Assembly: GCF_051106095.1 (NCBI RefSeq)
Contig: NC_135787.1
Coordinates: 172,259,001 to 172,323,000, forward strand
Reading direction: 5' to 3'
Length of the DNA: 64,000 nt
Source: Pogona vitticeps
Taxonomy: Eukaryota > Chordata > Lepidosauria > Squamata > Agamidae
Position numbers and translations under genes: made by a program. Of the stretch, positions 49,190-59,495 are shown in pieces. Position 1 is the stretch's first letter; the number at the start of each line of letters is the position of its first letter. The notes beneath the pieces are model-generated. The model had not been told where the DNA came from and did no database searches. It was given only the letters and a program-made list of their open reading frames with translations.

Positions 49190-50106
49190 GTGGCAACATT
49201 ATGGAAGTGGGAAGGTGTGCTCACCACATTCTGTTCAAATACTGTACTTTTATCTCTTCAGCTGAACAGAGGAAATACTGGTTCTGTGAGTTTACAACAA
49301 AAAACACTTGTGTGCCTGCTGACACAGCAGTAACCAAAAATGCCCACCCCTCTCTCACCCTGAATCTGTTTTTCCGTGATAAAATTAGGCTGAAGAAAGC
49401 TTTAAAATACAAATGAAATTTATAATAAAATTCAAAACATTTGTAGGGACAGAAAAAGCTAAACAATAAAAGCGTCATAATAAAAAGTCATATCATGAGT
49501 ACACTGGAACTACATCTCCAAGAACCGTGGCAGAGGTCAAAGTTGTTGGAGATACAGTATAGTTCCTGTACAGTAGTAACATTGCTAACATGGCCTCAAT
49601 CCACTCTTGGTGATGGAACAGCTAGGGGGGAATGACCTTCCCTGTGGGTATGTCTTTCAAGATTCCCTTCTAGTGGTAGAATTCTTTATACAGTCAGGTT
49701 CTGAAAAATTGTAGACCATTGTTCTAGTATGTTTTTCATGTTTCAATTATACTGTTTTTGGGTGTCTGTGTCTGTTCGTTTATTCAGTTTGCATCCCGCT
49801 CCCATTAGTGTCCAGGCACTACTCAGGGCAGGTTACAACACATGTAAGAGAAAACAAAAATAAAAATAGAAACATTAAAAGCAGCAACAATTGCCCTAAA
49901 AAACAGATGACACTCACTAATCGTAATCATATGGGGTAACCGTGACATCAGTGATCATCAGCTCACAAGCAAGTAATGAGCAACACGCAAGTTCCTTTTA
50001 GAAACTAGCATTGAAAGCACCAAGAATGTGACTTTATCAATCTGCCAGTGTAGTAGGGGGGAATGCACCTCTTATTTCCTTGTATAAAGTAAATTTACAA
50101 TAGTGT
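49190..50106. other. intergenic, little to report
   Basis: A reversed LINE-tail-like segment (gtttattcagtttgcatcccgc) lies near 49778-49870. Otherwise featureless. Confidence 0.4.
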
Positions 50107-50115
50107 AATGTGTAT

Positions 50116-51181
50116 GTTACTGTGGTCCACAGCAAACTATGGCAACTTCTTAAACAAATGGGAGTGCCTGATCACCTTATCTACCTTCTGAGAAACCTAT
50201 ATGTGGGACAGGAAGCAACAGTTAGAACTGGATATGGAACAACGGATTGGTTCAAAATTGGGAAAGGAGTACGACAAGGCTGTATATTGTCCCCCTCTTT
50301 ATTTAACTTATATGCAGAATACATCATGCAAAAGGCAGGACTGGATGAATCCCAAACTGGAATTAGGATTGCCAGAAGAAATATCAACAACCTCAGATAT
50401 GCAGATGATACCACTCTGATGGTAGAAAGTGAGGAGGAATTAAAGAACCTTGTAATGAGGGTTAAAGAGGAGAGTGCAAAAAACGGTCTGAAGCTCAGCA
50501 TCCAAAAAATGAAGATCATGGCCACTGGGCCCATCACCTCCTGGCAAATAGAAGGCGAAGATATGGAGGCAGTGACAGAGTTTACCTTCTTGGGCTCCAT
50601 GATGATTGCAGATGGTGACAGCAGCCATGAAATTAAAAGACACCTGCTTCTTGGGAGGAAAGTGAGGACAAGCCTAGACAGCATCTTAAAAAGCAGAGAT
50701 ATCACCTTGCCAACCAAAGTCCGCATAGTCAAAGCTTATGGTATTTCTAATAGCGTTGTACGAAAGCTAGAGATGGACCATAAAGAAAGCTGACCACCGA
50801 AGAACTGATGCTTCTGAATTGACACTGTCCAGCCATCTCATCCTCTGTCGTCACCGTCTCCTCTTGCCTGGAGGAAACTTTTGAGAGTCTCCTGGACTGC
50901 AAGGACAACAAACCTATCCATTCTGAAGGAAATCAACCCTGAGTGCTCACTGGAAGGACAGATCCTGAAGCTGAGGCTCCAATACTTTGGCCATCTCATG
51001 AGAAGAGAAGACTCCTTGGAAAAGACCCTGATGTGTGGAAAGTGTGAAGGCAAGAAGAGAAGGGGACGACAGAGGATGAGATGGTTGGACAGTGTCATCG
51101 ACGCTACCAACATGAATTTGACCAAACATTGGTCCATGGATTCACGAAGAGTCGGACACGACTTAACAACTAAACAACAGC
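50116..51181 (+). mobile_element. BovB LINE, 5' truncated, next to the NOPCHAP1 promoter
   Basis: The 9-base duplication aatgtgtat flanks it at 50107-50115 and 51182-51190, so the copy is 1066 bp. It reads KLWQLLKQMGVPDHLIYLLR, GKGVRQGCILSPSLFNLYAE and NNLRYADDTTLMVESEEEL with the catalytic Asp pair, and ends with the BovB tail gtcggacacgacttaac. The frame is broken after about 227 codons, and 50821-50868 is an inverted copy of its own 51049-51096. It cannot move. Confidence 0.93.
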
Positions 51182-51295
51182 AATGTGTATATTTGCCTCT
51201 GCCGAGGCACTTGGGTTTGAGACAGATAATACGCCTCAAGGGTACGGACAACTCCATCAAGACGGGATTTCTCAAGGAGCTCAGAAAGTACAGTA

Positions 51296-51545
51296 TTCAA
51301 CCCAACAGTCGCTCGAGGAACACTTTTATGTGAGACCGCCTGCGCTGTTGGTGGCGCTGTTGCGCCCTCGAGTGGTCGCTCTGCCCTTCGTCTTTCTCCC
51401 CTTCTCCTGCCCGTTCCGATTTCCCTTCGAGGAGACAGGCGTGGCTTTTGCACGCCGGAGAGAGAGAGATCGATGGCGTTGAATCAGGGAGTTTCGTGCT
51501 CGGCTGTATCCCGGGAACTCCTGTCGGTGGGAAATGGAGGAGGTA
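51296..51545 (+). promoter_or_regulatory. NOPCHAP1 promoter / 5' UTR
   Basis: A short GC-richer stretch with CpGs and pyrimidine tracts (ctttctccccttctcctgcc near 51391-51410) precedes the ATG at 51473. It is bounded upstream by the 3' end of a BovB LINE at 51181, so the single-copy promoter sequence is at most about 290 bp. No TATA box was seen. The transcription start is inferred. Confidence 0.55.
51473..51542 (+). CDS. NOPCHAP1: NOPCHAP1 coding exon 1
   Basis: NOPCHAP1 (C12orf45) is a nuclear assembly chaperone that binds NOP58 and links box C/D snoRNP assembly to the RUVBL1/RUVBL2 ATPases. The exon starts MALNQGVSCSAVSRELLSVG and ends NGG plus one base before the donor GTAACG. The start is chosen because it lies in a GC-rich 5' region, is the first ATG in this frame, and leads into SRELLSVG, which matches human SKELLTAG. 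The full gene is four coding exons (70, 87, 137 and 177 bases including stop) that join in phase to 156 residues; human is about 185, the difference lying mainly in the variable N-terminus and the acidic tract. Translation past the donor is intron. Confidence 0.9.
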
Positions 51546-52079
51546 ACGGACGGTGGGGCGAGGGAGGGGGGCCACTAAATCCCATGCAAGGACGGGAGCA
51601 GAGCGCCCTTCTGTTGCCCTTTCCCTCCCGCTGGAGCTGCAACATTATTAGGTTCATTACTTGGCTGCCTGATTTAGCATGTGAGCTCTGAATGCTGGGA
51701 AGAAAATCAGACGTTTTAAGAACAAGATATTGGTTAGATTTCCCGCAAAGCTTTAAAACAAAATGAAGTGATGTATAGTAGTTTTACTAGAAGTAATGGA
51801 AAATGTCGCAGAGGAGTGAATAAATTTCCAGCTTCAGCGGATCTTAGCGTCGAAGTGGATGCTGCGCACACTTTTACGAAGAAAAGTATTACTGCAAATT
51901 ATTATTTTTTTAAATTGATGCCTTTCATGATTATTTTGCTAGTTTTGGATTTTCCGCCTCACCGACAAGCATAGGTATCACTAGTAATTTGTCTGCTTCT
52001 GAAATTTATTTATTTATTTGATTTTTATACTGCCCATTTGGGTAGGTTACAACATGAAAACAACAACAATCAGTGCATA
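51546..52079. other. NOPCHAP1 intron 1, first part
   Basis: Probable CpG-island shoulder, then a reversed LINE tail (tttatttatttgatttttatactgc) near 52008-52050. No other feature. Confidence 0.4.
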
Positions 52080-52292
52080 CACATACGTGTGCCTGCACAC
52101 ATGTAGGTTCTGTGCCCTCAAGTTGATACTGATTTATAGTGACTCGTAATAGGGCTTTCAAGGTAAGTGGGATATTTAAGGAGTGAGTTTACGAGTTCCA
52201 TTCTCTCAATGAGTTCCCATGGCTAAGTGGAGACTTGAACCCTGTTCTCCAGAGTCCTATGCCATCACTCTATCCACTACCCCACAATGGCA
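52080..52292 (-). mobile_element. tRNA-derived SINE
   Basis: The reverse strand has gtggggtagtggatagagtg (A-box region) and gaacagggttcaagtctcc (B box). The 3' part matches 21605-21680. Confidence 0.7.
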
Positions 52293-52304
52293 TGTGGTGT
52301 AGAT

Positions 52305-52581
52305 CAGACCTGGGCATAGTGCGGCTGAGGGCCACAGACAGGCCTGCGGACAGTTTTGAACATCAAAACCATTTATAGCTTTTTGTCTAAAGTTGATCAG
52401 TTGCTTATCTTTAACATACCGCAAAAAACCTCTTTAGTATTTGTGAAGATTAACAAGTTTAAAATAAAAACAATCATAACATCACTGTTTCATTTTATTT
52501 TCAAGTAAAGTTGGTTCAGCCCCCGAACACAGTTCAGATTTTTCATGTGGCCCCCCTATAGAAATTAATTGCCCACCCCTG
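52305..52581. mobile_element. hAT-like MITE with perfect 8-bp duplication (277 bp)
   Basis: Flanks gtgtagat at 52297-52304 and 52582-52589 are identical. Ends cagacctgggcat and ttgcccacccctg are inverted repeats. The duplication size and CAG..CTG ends are typical of hAT elements. No transposase. Confidence 0.88.
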
Positions 52582-52997
52582 GTGTAGATTTATGTACATA
52601 TAATCTTCTAAAAAGCTGTTCTGTAAAAATTAGTTGTAAGTAATGTTTGATGATGGAAGCAAATGGTCAGATCTTTGTGGAAGAGGTTTCCTTGTGACAC
52701 ACCATGCAATGTATGGTTCTTTGAGGATTAGATGTGCATTGATTTATATGTTGTAGATTAAGAGGTGTACCATTTTGGAGCATTTGAAGGAAGTATTAGT
52801 TTATTCCACTGAACTTTAACTTTTATATCTCTTTTCCCTGTAGTGTGTAAATTATCTGAAATAGGGGCAGATATATGTTTTGCAGAGTACAGGGAATGCA
52901 CTGAGCCAATGTGTACTGCATGAAATAGAAAAAGCGATGTTTTAAAACTAAGAAACTACAGGTAAAACTCAGCTGATACAGAGCTTCTGACTTGTAG

Positions 52998-53084
52998 GTG
53001 TTCATGAGACGCTGCTGCTTAATTCCAAACATGCTAAGAAAAAAGCCACAGGCTTACAAACAACCAGGCTGCCAAGAAGCAATC
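52998..53084 (+). CDS. NOPCHAP1: NOPCHAP1 coding exon 2 (small)
   Basis: Eighty-seven bases between acceptor cttgtag and donor GTAAGT. In the frame set by exon 1 it reads (G)VHETLLLNSKHAKKKATG, then LQTTRLPRSN. This aligns with human WDRLLINSQPKSRKTSTLQT and VRIERSP. The phase (one base in, one base out) fits both neighbours, and exon 3 continues LLDRVQNFLPQM, so the join RSN-LLDRVQ mirrors human RSP-LLDQVQ. The exon contains no ATG in its frame and is shorter than usual ORF cut-offs. Confidence 0.88.
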
Positions 53085-53174
53085 GTAAGTATTTACCTTC
53101 CTTAAAGAGACTTTGCGTAGGACTGCATATCACAAACTTAAATAATGGATTAGATCATTTCTGTTGCTTTAGAG

Positions 53175-53368
53175 CAGCCATTCTCAACATTTTTTTGGCC
53201 ACTGCCATAAACACAAATATGAACAGAATATAGGCTGGATCAGGATTGTATAAGTTGCATAATGAACCTTATAAGGTGGTATGTGAAGAATTTTTTGCAA
53301 CCTGCGCCCCCTCTTCAAATTTGCCAAGGCCCCCCTAGGGGCCATATGGCCCTTGTTGAGCATGGCTG
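53175..53368. mobile_element. hAT-like MITE
   Basis: The ends agagcagccattctcaac and gttgagcatggctgctct are inverted over about 18-20 bases. No direct target duplication could be confirmed. Confidence 0.6.
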
Positions 53369-53419
53369 CTCTAAATAGCCTGAGCATTTTTTCTTCTTGC
53401 CTTTTTTTTGGGGGGGGGG

Positions 53420-53530
53420 GTTATATTTGTGTACCACATCTCCTCCAGTAAACCTGAGGCTACATGCGTGGCTCTTCTCATCACTTCATCCTCAAAACTT
53501 GGTGAGGCAGGCTGGGCCAACAGAGTATAG
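53420..53530. repeat. probable old LINE/MIR-like fragment
   Basis: Words such as tcctcaaaacttggtgaggcaggctggg are typical of old vertebrate LINE-2-related repeats. Weak. Confidence 0.35.
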
Positions 53531-53534
53531 GAGC

Positions 53535-54197
53535 AGGAAAGAAATATGACGATGATCTAAAATATTATTGAAGATAAACAGGCCACTTAGATTCTGCAGT
53601 TGTTTACACTGTAGATCCTAGTTATAAATATGAGCACATCAGCCCTTTTGAAAGGCAGGTAACAGTCTTGTATCTGAAAGAAAAATGTATGTCCTTGTGG
53701 TGTTTACATTTTAAATCAGGAGTGGATAAAGTACAGTCCTTCAGATTTTATCAGAGTGCAGCTCCTGACATTGTTGGAGGTAGCAAGGTATGGTCTAGCA
53801 ACTTCTGGATTTTTGCATTTTGCCTACTCCTGTTGTAAATGTACATAATTATCCATAGGAACTGCTCAGTGAAGAGAGAACATTAAATACTTCCCCCATA
53901 TATTCAACAATGCCAAACTGGTTGGTGTCCAAGGTCTGTTACATGCAGGCTTCTCTATAGGTAGAATACACCCATATATTCATATTTTTCTAGCATTTCA
54001 GATTTAGAACTCTTTTGGAATAACCATTCCTTATTGCAGTAGAAGAGTTCATTAACATATTTACAACAGCTGCTATGTGTATTTTAGGGGTTTGTTTGCT
54101 TGGCTCATTTCTCTCAGCTTGTTGCCGCCAGCTCCCTTTCTAACTATTGTTCCTTAGAAGTGCACTAATACCACACAAATATTTTTCCCTGTGTTAG
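53535..54197. other. NOPCHAP1 intron 2, remainder
   Basis: No feature seen. Confidence 0.4.
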
Positions 54198-54334
54198 TTT
54201 TGGATAGAGTGCAGAATTTTTTGCCACAGATGGCCAGCGCAAATGACCAGCTAAGAGAGGAAATGGACAACACACCTGTTCAAGAGTTTGATATTGAACA
54301 CATAGATCCTTCAATTGAAAACGTCATTGAAATG
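54198..54334 (+). CDS. NOPCHAP1: NOPCHAP1 coding exon 3
   Basis: The exon reads LLDRVQNFLPQMASANDQLR, then EEMDNTPVQEFDIEHIDPSI and ENVIEM. The core LDxVQxFLPQMAxAN matches the human protein and is the most conserved part of the family, probably a helix used in client binding. The acceptor is ctgtgttag and the donor GTGAAT; it ends in phase 0. Confidence 0.95.
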
Positions 54335-54520
54335 GTGAATATTTTGTTTCTAATTTTATTCTTTACAGTATACAAAAATGTTTTCTTTGCTTCTTTCAAT
54401 AGCCACAGGTTTCAAAAACAATTTGTTATGTAATTGTTTTATGCAGGCTTTGTTATGTAAAGCAGTGGCCACCTGGCATTAAAAGATGTCATATCTTACT
54501 GAAACGACGTTGTTTTAAAA

Positions 54521-55182
54521 CAGGGGTCAGGGAACTTTTTTACCTTTTACCCCGCAAAAAATTTATATACGCCGACATTACCCCCTTGATTCGAAAGGAA
54601 GGAAATCATACATTATTTGAATTAAAAATATTATTGAATCTACACAGGCTGTGTACCGAACTAGCAGGATGCACCCTCCCCTCCTTAATTCAGTTTCACT
54701 TTTGCTTGCCTGCCTGTTCATTTTCAGTTCTGAGTATCTCTCTCACACACTCACACACACATACTCACACACCCCTCTGCCTCCCTCCATTTTGTACATT
54801 TAAATAAGCTTGACGAAGTCCTAGGTCTCTCCCACCTTTCTTTCTTCCCTCCTTCCCTTGCTTGCTCCTTTCCCTCCTGCTGCTTCTTTGCAGTCATTTC
54901 CGGAGGAAGCAGTCATTCAGAAGCCCCGCATTGGCTGATTGCCCGGGGCTAATCCCCAGCTGCATCCAATTAGCCTTATCTCTCCGATCTCTCTAACAGA
55001 ACGGAGCATTTAGGAGCTCCCTGCTGCAAAGAAGGAAGTAACAGAGCCAGGTGGTTTACAATTAAAGCTTTGGCTGCAGAGGGTGGGGTGGGTGGGAGGG
55101 AGGGGGGTAGTAGCCAGCTCATTACCCCCAGGATTTTCACTTTTACCCCATTTGGGGTAATTTACCCCTGTTCCCCGACCCA
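54521..55182. mobile_element. hAT-like element with 8-10-bp duplication (662 bp)
   Basis: tgttttaaaa occurs at 54511-54520 and 55183-55192. Ends caggggtcagggaac and gttccccgaccca are inverted repeats, and the inner ttttacccc/ggggtaa pairs also match. The interior is CT-rich with a (CA)n-like run and no recognisable transposase. Confidence 0.82.
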
Positions 55183-55194
55183 TGTTTTAAAATA

Positions 55195-55836
55195 ACCCTG
55201 CAGTTAAAAGTATATGACATTCTACAGGTTGTGCCAGACATCTTAGCACAACATATCATTTCTTTTCTCTCAGTAGTTTGTTTGATGCTTCTAGGAAGTA
55301 AAACATAAAGGCAACATTTTTATTGGTTTGTCCTTTCAGTCAATTGTGTGGGTGTTTAATGACTCTGAATGTGGAAGGGCCATTTAACCGTCATGGCTGT
55401 TAGCTATTGATAGCATCATCCTCAGTGAGTTTTCAGTTTGTAAGCCACCAGCAGCAGATTTTGTAAGAATCCTGTATGGATCTGGCTGCTGAGATTAGTT
55501 TATGGCTATGGTGGTGGCTGCTTAAGGTGGCACTACCCAGTTTTGGACTTGGCTGTTATAGCCTTTAAATTGGCCCAGAGTTCCCTGACACCAGGTTTGG
55601 GGAACCTTGGGCCAAATACTTACTCCCAGAATCTGCTACAAGTGAAAAGAATGGCTGTGGGGCAACCCCTCAGCCAGAAGTGGCTGAATGACCATTTTTG
55701 AGTGTTCTTTTTAAATTTTATTTTATTTTATTTGCATTAAATGGGCATCCAGGCATTCTGTGGTGACCTATCCCCTTTCCATCCTGGTTCTGCATGTCAT
55801 TGGGTATTCTAATAATACATTGTTCTTATTTTGCAG
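55195..55836. other. NOPCHAP1 intron 3, remainder
   Basis: No feature seen; short (ATTTT)n run near 55715. Confidence 0.4.
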
Positions 55837-56013
55837 AATGTGGCTTTGGTTGAATTGAGTGGCTCTGATACAGAGGAAGATGACTCGCCCTCCGAAGGTG
55901 ACTCGGAAAGTGAGGATAGCTCAGTGTCTGAAGAAGTGACTGTAGACAACATTAAGCTCCCAAAATCAAAAGGACAAGGCAGAATAGAAGTCTTGAACAG
56001 TAAAAGCAGTTAA
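55837..56013 (+). CDS. NOPCHAP1: NOPCHAP1 coding exon 4 with stop
   Basis: Fifty-eight codons and TAA. It opens NVALVELSGSDTEEDDSP, runs through an acidic Ser/Glu/Asp tract, and closes with EEVTVDNIKLPKSKGQGRIE then VLNSKSS. The segment VTVDNIKLPxSxGxGxIEVL matches human. The acceptor is ttattttgcag. An AATAAA overlaps the stop codon and is too early to be the likely poly(A) signal; none further downstream is convincing. Confidence 0.95.
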   Translation, partial: NVALVELSGSDTEEDDSPSEGDSESEDSSVSEEVTVDNIKLPKSKGQGRIEVLNSKSS

Positions 56014-57089
56014 TAAATCAATAATCACAGTTCCAGTTTTCCATTCCTGCTGTTGTGACACAACCCTCTCAAGATGCTCTTGTGAAGCTCTTTGGTCTTC
56101 CAATTGTCTTGCCTACACAATGACTTACTGCCTGAGCCTCATATTGCTTAAAAGCATGCAAGCTCTCTTGCAAGATAGAAGATGTTAAGTTGGTACTCTG
56201 TTTTCTTTGAGGAGGTCAGTGTGGAGAGAAGAACAGAAGAAAACCTTTGATTGAACAGAGACGGGAGACCATGCATTTTTAAGTTGTGTTTCTGTTTCCT
56301 CTGTAGTAGATGCAGATGGTTAGGAGACTGAAACCAAATGGTATAACATATCCAACATACATTTATTTAATAATATAATTGGCACCCACAGCTTTATGAA
56401 GATTACACATTTCTGGTTGGCAAATACATTTATAAAATAGTTGCTATGATTATTTTTATATGTATCATTGAACACAGTTGATGAATTCAATTTCATATAA
56501 AACCATAGTAAGTGCACTTCCTTGATTTTTTTTTACAATGTTTATAGCAAACTGGTTTTCTTTGTCACCTAAAACCGGCTGAATCTGAATCAGGAGAACC
56601 ACTATGCTGGCGTGAAGCACATTTTTTAGAAACAAAATCCCACATGATTACTTCGGACTAACAAAGAGCATTTAACAATTTGCTTCTCACGTAGATAAAA
56701 TATCATCTATAAATTCAGGAAGCTGGATAGTTTAGTCATCTAGGTTTGTCTCCCACTCCGTAGCATTAGATGTAAGCATTCAGGCTAAATGTAGATGGTG
56801 CAGCCCAGATAGTTCACAGTCAAGTGTGGCACTTGAGACTTGAGTCACTTTTATCCAGTACAGATCTCTGCTTCTAGATGCAGATCATAATGGGAACAAA
56901 CTGCATACCTTTAAAAAGAATGTCTTGTTCCTACTGTGAACAAAAGTATTGTCCATTTGCTCCATAATACATAAGGAGGTCTCTACTTAATATTTATTCT
57001 ACTTGTAATTCTGCAGTCCTGCCCTGCATTTCAGGAAGTTTTTACAGTTTATTGGCAACAAAACTGCTTTACCACCAAAGTGGAACTGC
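56014..57089. other. tail-to-tail region of NOPCHAP1 and ALDH1L2 (3' UTRs)
   Basis: About 1.08 kb between the two stop codons. It must hold both 3' UTRs. Minus-strand AATAAA signals for ALDH1L2 lie at 57053-57048 and 56367-56362; no clear plus-strand signal was found for NOPCHAP1 other than the one overlapping its stop. Overlapping 3' ends are possible. Confidence 0.6.
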
Positions 57090-57145
57090 TTAATATTCCA
57101 CAGTTACAGCTTTTGTTCTGAGATATTCATGGAGGGCTTCTTCCC
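57090..57145 (-). CDS. ALDH1L2: ALDH1L2 last coding exon with stop
   Basis: The exon reads (G)EEALHEYLRTKAVTVEY followed by TAA. The acceptor is cctttag. A minus-strand AATAAA at 57053-57048 lies about 40 bases past the stop and another at 56367-56362; either could end the transcript. Confidence 0.95.
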
Positions 57146-57612
57146 CTAAAGGAAATAAGAGAATCTAAATAAAAATCAAATAAGAACAATATAGAATAAT
57201 TATTTTTCTTTCTTGCTGGCCAGGATGGAAATGGATAAAAGCTGTACCAACACCAGAAGGGCAATAGGTTGGGAAAGGTTGTATTAGATATACTGTGTTT
57301 TGAACTCTAGAGCAGAAATAGATACCAAGTACCTTCCAGATGTTTGGGGCTACAAATCTCACAGTTCAGATCACACTAGTTGGAGCACCAGATAATTATG
57401 GAGAGAACTGGCTCAACTGGTTCTTTTCCAAAGAACCTCACATGCATCATCAGCTGGGGCATCTTCTAGGATGCATGTTCACTTCATATACAGTAATGCC
57501 CAGATTTGGGGGTTCTTGCTGATGCTCTACATTCAAAAGCATAGTTTAGATCATGTCCAGCAGATCATTAGTGGTGCTGAAGCTGATGTTGTACTTTGTA
57601 CTATCCCTCTAC
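57146..57612. other. ALDH1L2 last intron, first part
   Basis: No feature seen. Confidence 0.4.
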
Positions 57613-57616
57613 ACTC

Positions 57617-57712
57617 TGTGTGTGTGTGTGTACATATATATATATAGCAACACACACACATATATGTATGTATAGCAAGACATATGTGTGTGTGCGTGTG
57701 TGTGTGTCTTGC
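57617..57712. repeat. compound (GT)n/(AT)n/(CA)n microsatellite
   Basis: Blocks of GT, AT, CA and GT with tatagcaa and its inverse ttgctata inside, so it can fold back. It lies about 55 bases from the donor of the penultimate ALDH1L2 exon. Confidence 0.9.
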
Positions 57713-57766
57713 TATATAAAGCTCAGTTTTATATTTAAATACATATTAAGTTAAAAAATAACTTAC

Positions 57767-57966
57767 CTAAATCTTTCCCAAAGCCAGACTGCTTGAATCC
57801 ACCAAATGGGGCTGCCACATCAGTTTTGTTATAGGTATTGATAAAGACTGTTCCAGCTTCCAGTTTGTCACTGATATACAAAGCTTTGCTTATGTCTTTG
57901 GTGAAGACCCCTGAAGCCAAGCCGTATTCTGTCCTGTTGGCTCGTTCTAGCACCCCATCAACATCC
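57767..57966 (-). CDS. ALDH1L2: ALDH1L2 penultimate exon
   Basis: Two hundred bases reading [20 protein letters not shown], then [39 protein letters not shown] and SGFGKDLG. The PFGGxKxSGFGxDLG block is a conserved C-terminal aldehyde dehydrogenase motif. The acceptor is attgtag and the donor GTAAGT. Confidence 0.97.
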
Positions 57967-58750
57967 CTACAATACAAGAGAAAAATCTGCTAACAGGCAA
58001 AATGCACCAGAAATTAATCTTGTCTGTTCACATTGGTTTTCATAAACACTCTGTTACAGCACTATTTCTGGTGTTCCTTTATTGCATGCCTTAAATGCCT
58101 TTTGTAGAATGCATTCACTGCTGTTAAGGTATCAAAAAGATTATGTCGTGAGGCTTCGTTCCAAACTAATGTTAACCAAAAAAATCTGCTGGTTCTCTGT
58201 CTTTGTGGATTCTTGCCCCTATTGCTTGTACAACCAGTTGCTCAACTAGAAACTGTTAGATCACTGCATCATCTGAAATTTGTCACGAGTACAAATTTAC
58301 ACTAGCAGAATTATATCATGGGATGCTAATCATATGACCAGAATTCAAGTAGTAACCCTGACTAGTGGTGATCTGTTAGAGGGGTTCATATAGGTGTGGA
58401 CTCATCATCCAGTACTTCATTCGGTTATCTGCTGTAGTTGGGACTACAGTTTTTTAAGCCTATGGAGTCAGTAGTGACTCATCCTCACTTTGTATGACAG
58501 TAGCAAATTGACATTACACAGTGTTAACACCTACCTGGCGACTCTAAGCAAACCTTGGGCAGATGATTGTAAAACTATTTCAAAAAATCATGGACTCAAG
58601 TTTGTTGGAGGGTTTTCATCAGAAATCAGATTGCCATTTATCTGTGTGGGAGGTCTGGTGTTGAGCTAGAAGACCCTTGAAAAAACCTTTTGAATACTAC
58701 AGTTCAAAGACTCTTATGTCCCTAAACCCAATATTGACATTCAGTCTGTA
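57967..58750. other. ALDH1L2 intron, no feature seen
   Basis: No feature supported. Confidence 0.4.
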
Positions 58751-58759
58751 TAATAACCT

Positions 58760-58895
58760 TTGAACTGGAAGAGCTGGAAGGGACCCTGTAGATCATCAAG
58801 TCCAGCGCCTCTCAAGGAAGCAGACTGGGGAATTGAACGCCCAACTCCTGGCTCTGCAGGCAGAGAACTAAACCACTGAGTTGTCCAGCAGTTCT
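58760..58895 (-). mobile_element. tRNA-derived SINE
   Basis: Same family as 36655-36790: the reverse strand has gctggacaactcagtggttt and ggcgttcaattccccag, then ggtcccttccagctcttcc. Confidence 0.72.
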
Positions 58896-59223
58896 GATTG
58901 ATAGCTGTTCAGAGTGAAATTGCATCTATTCTATTCAAACATTTAATGGGGAATGTTTTTAGCAGGGCACTTCCTGTACACATGTGGGCTAGCTGTGCAA
59001 AAGCCTTGATTGGGTTGGAGTCTGAATCACAAGCAGAGCTTACGTGGGTGCAGCAGGTTTCTGTCCTTAGGCCTTTTCCTCTCCCTTGTATGGACATGAA
59101 AATGAATGTACACAGCCCTGTTCTCCCCCAACATGGTTGTTAATTGTATGGCGAGAACCCCTGAAAGAGGCTGTCACTGGGAAAAGATAACAGCATTCAT
59201 GAGGTAACTACACCAATACATAC

Positions 59224-59329
59224 CCATCTTTGAATTTGGAAATTACCATTACAGGACCAAAAGATTCTTCGCGTGCAATGTACATATGGTCTTCAACATC
59301 TGTGATTATGGTAGGTTCCATGAAGAAGC
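59224..59329 (-). CDS. ALDH1L2: ALDH1L2 exon
   Basis: The exon reads (G)[18 protein letters not shown], then [17 protein letters not shown]. The ExFGPV motif is one of the conserved aldehyde dehydrogenase blocks near the cofactor site. The acceptor is ttgactag and the donor GTATGT; both ends split codons and fit their neighbours. Confidence 0.96.
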
Positions 59330-59439
59330 CTAGTCAAAGAGAAAGTAGACGGAGCATTGTGTTGTGATACAGTATATCCATCTTTTTTGATATATTTATA
59401 TGGTGGCACAATATGTTAATAACTTGCCTAGGGTAGGGT

Positions 59440-59495
59440 TGCAGCATTTACTTGATCGTAAACATTTACTTGATCGTCAGCATTTACTTGATCTA
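59440..59495. repeat. three ~18-bp direct repeats
   Basis: The word catttacttgatcgt(a/c)a(a/g) is repeated three times just before the BovB fragment. Confidence 0.8.
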
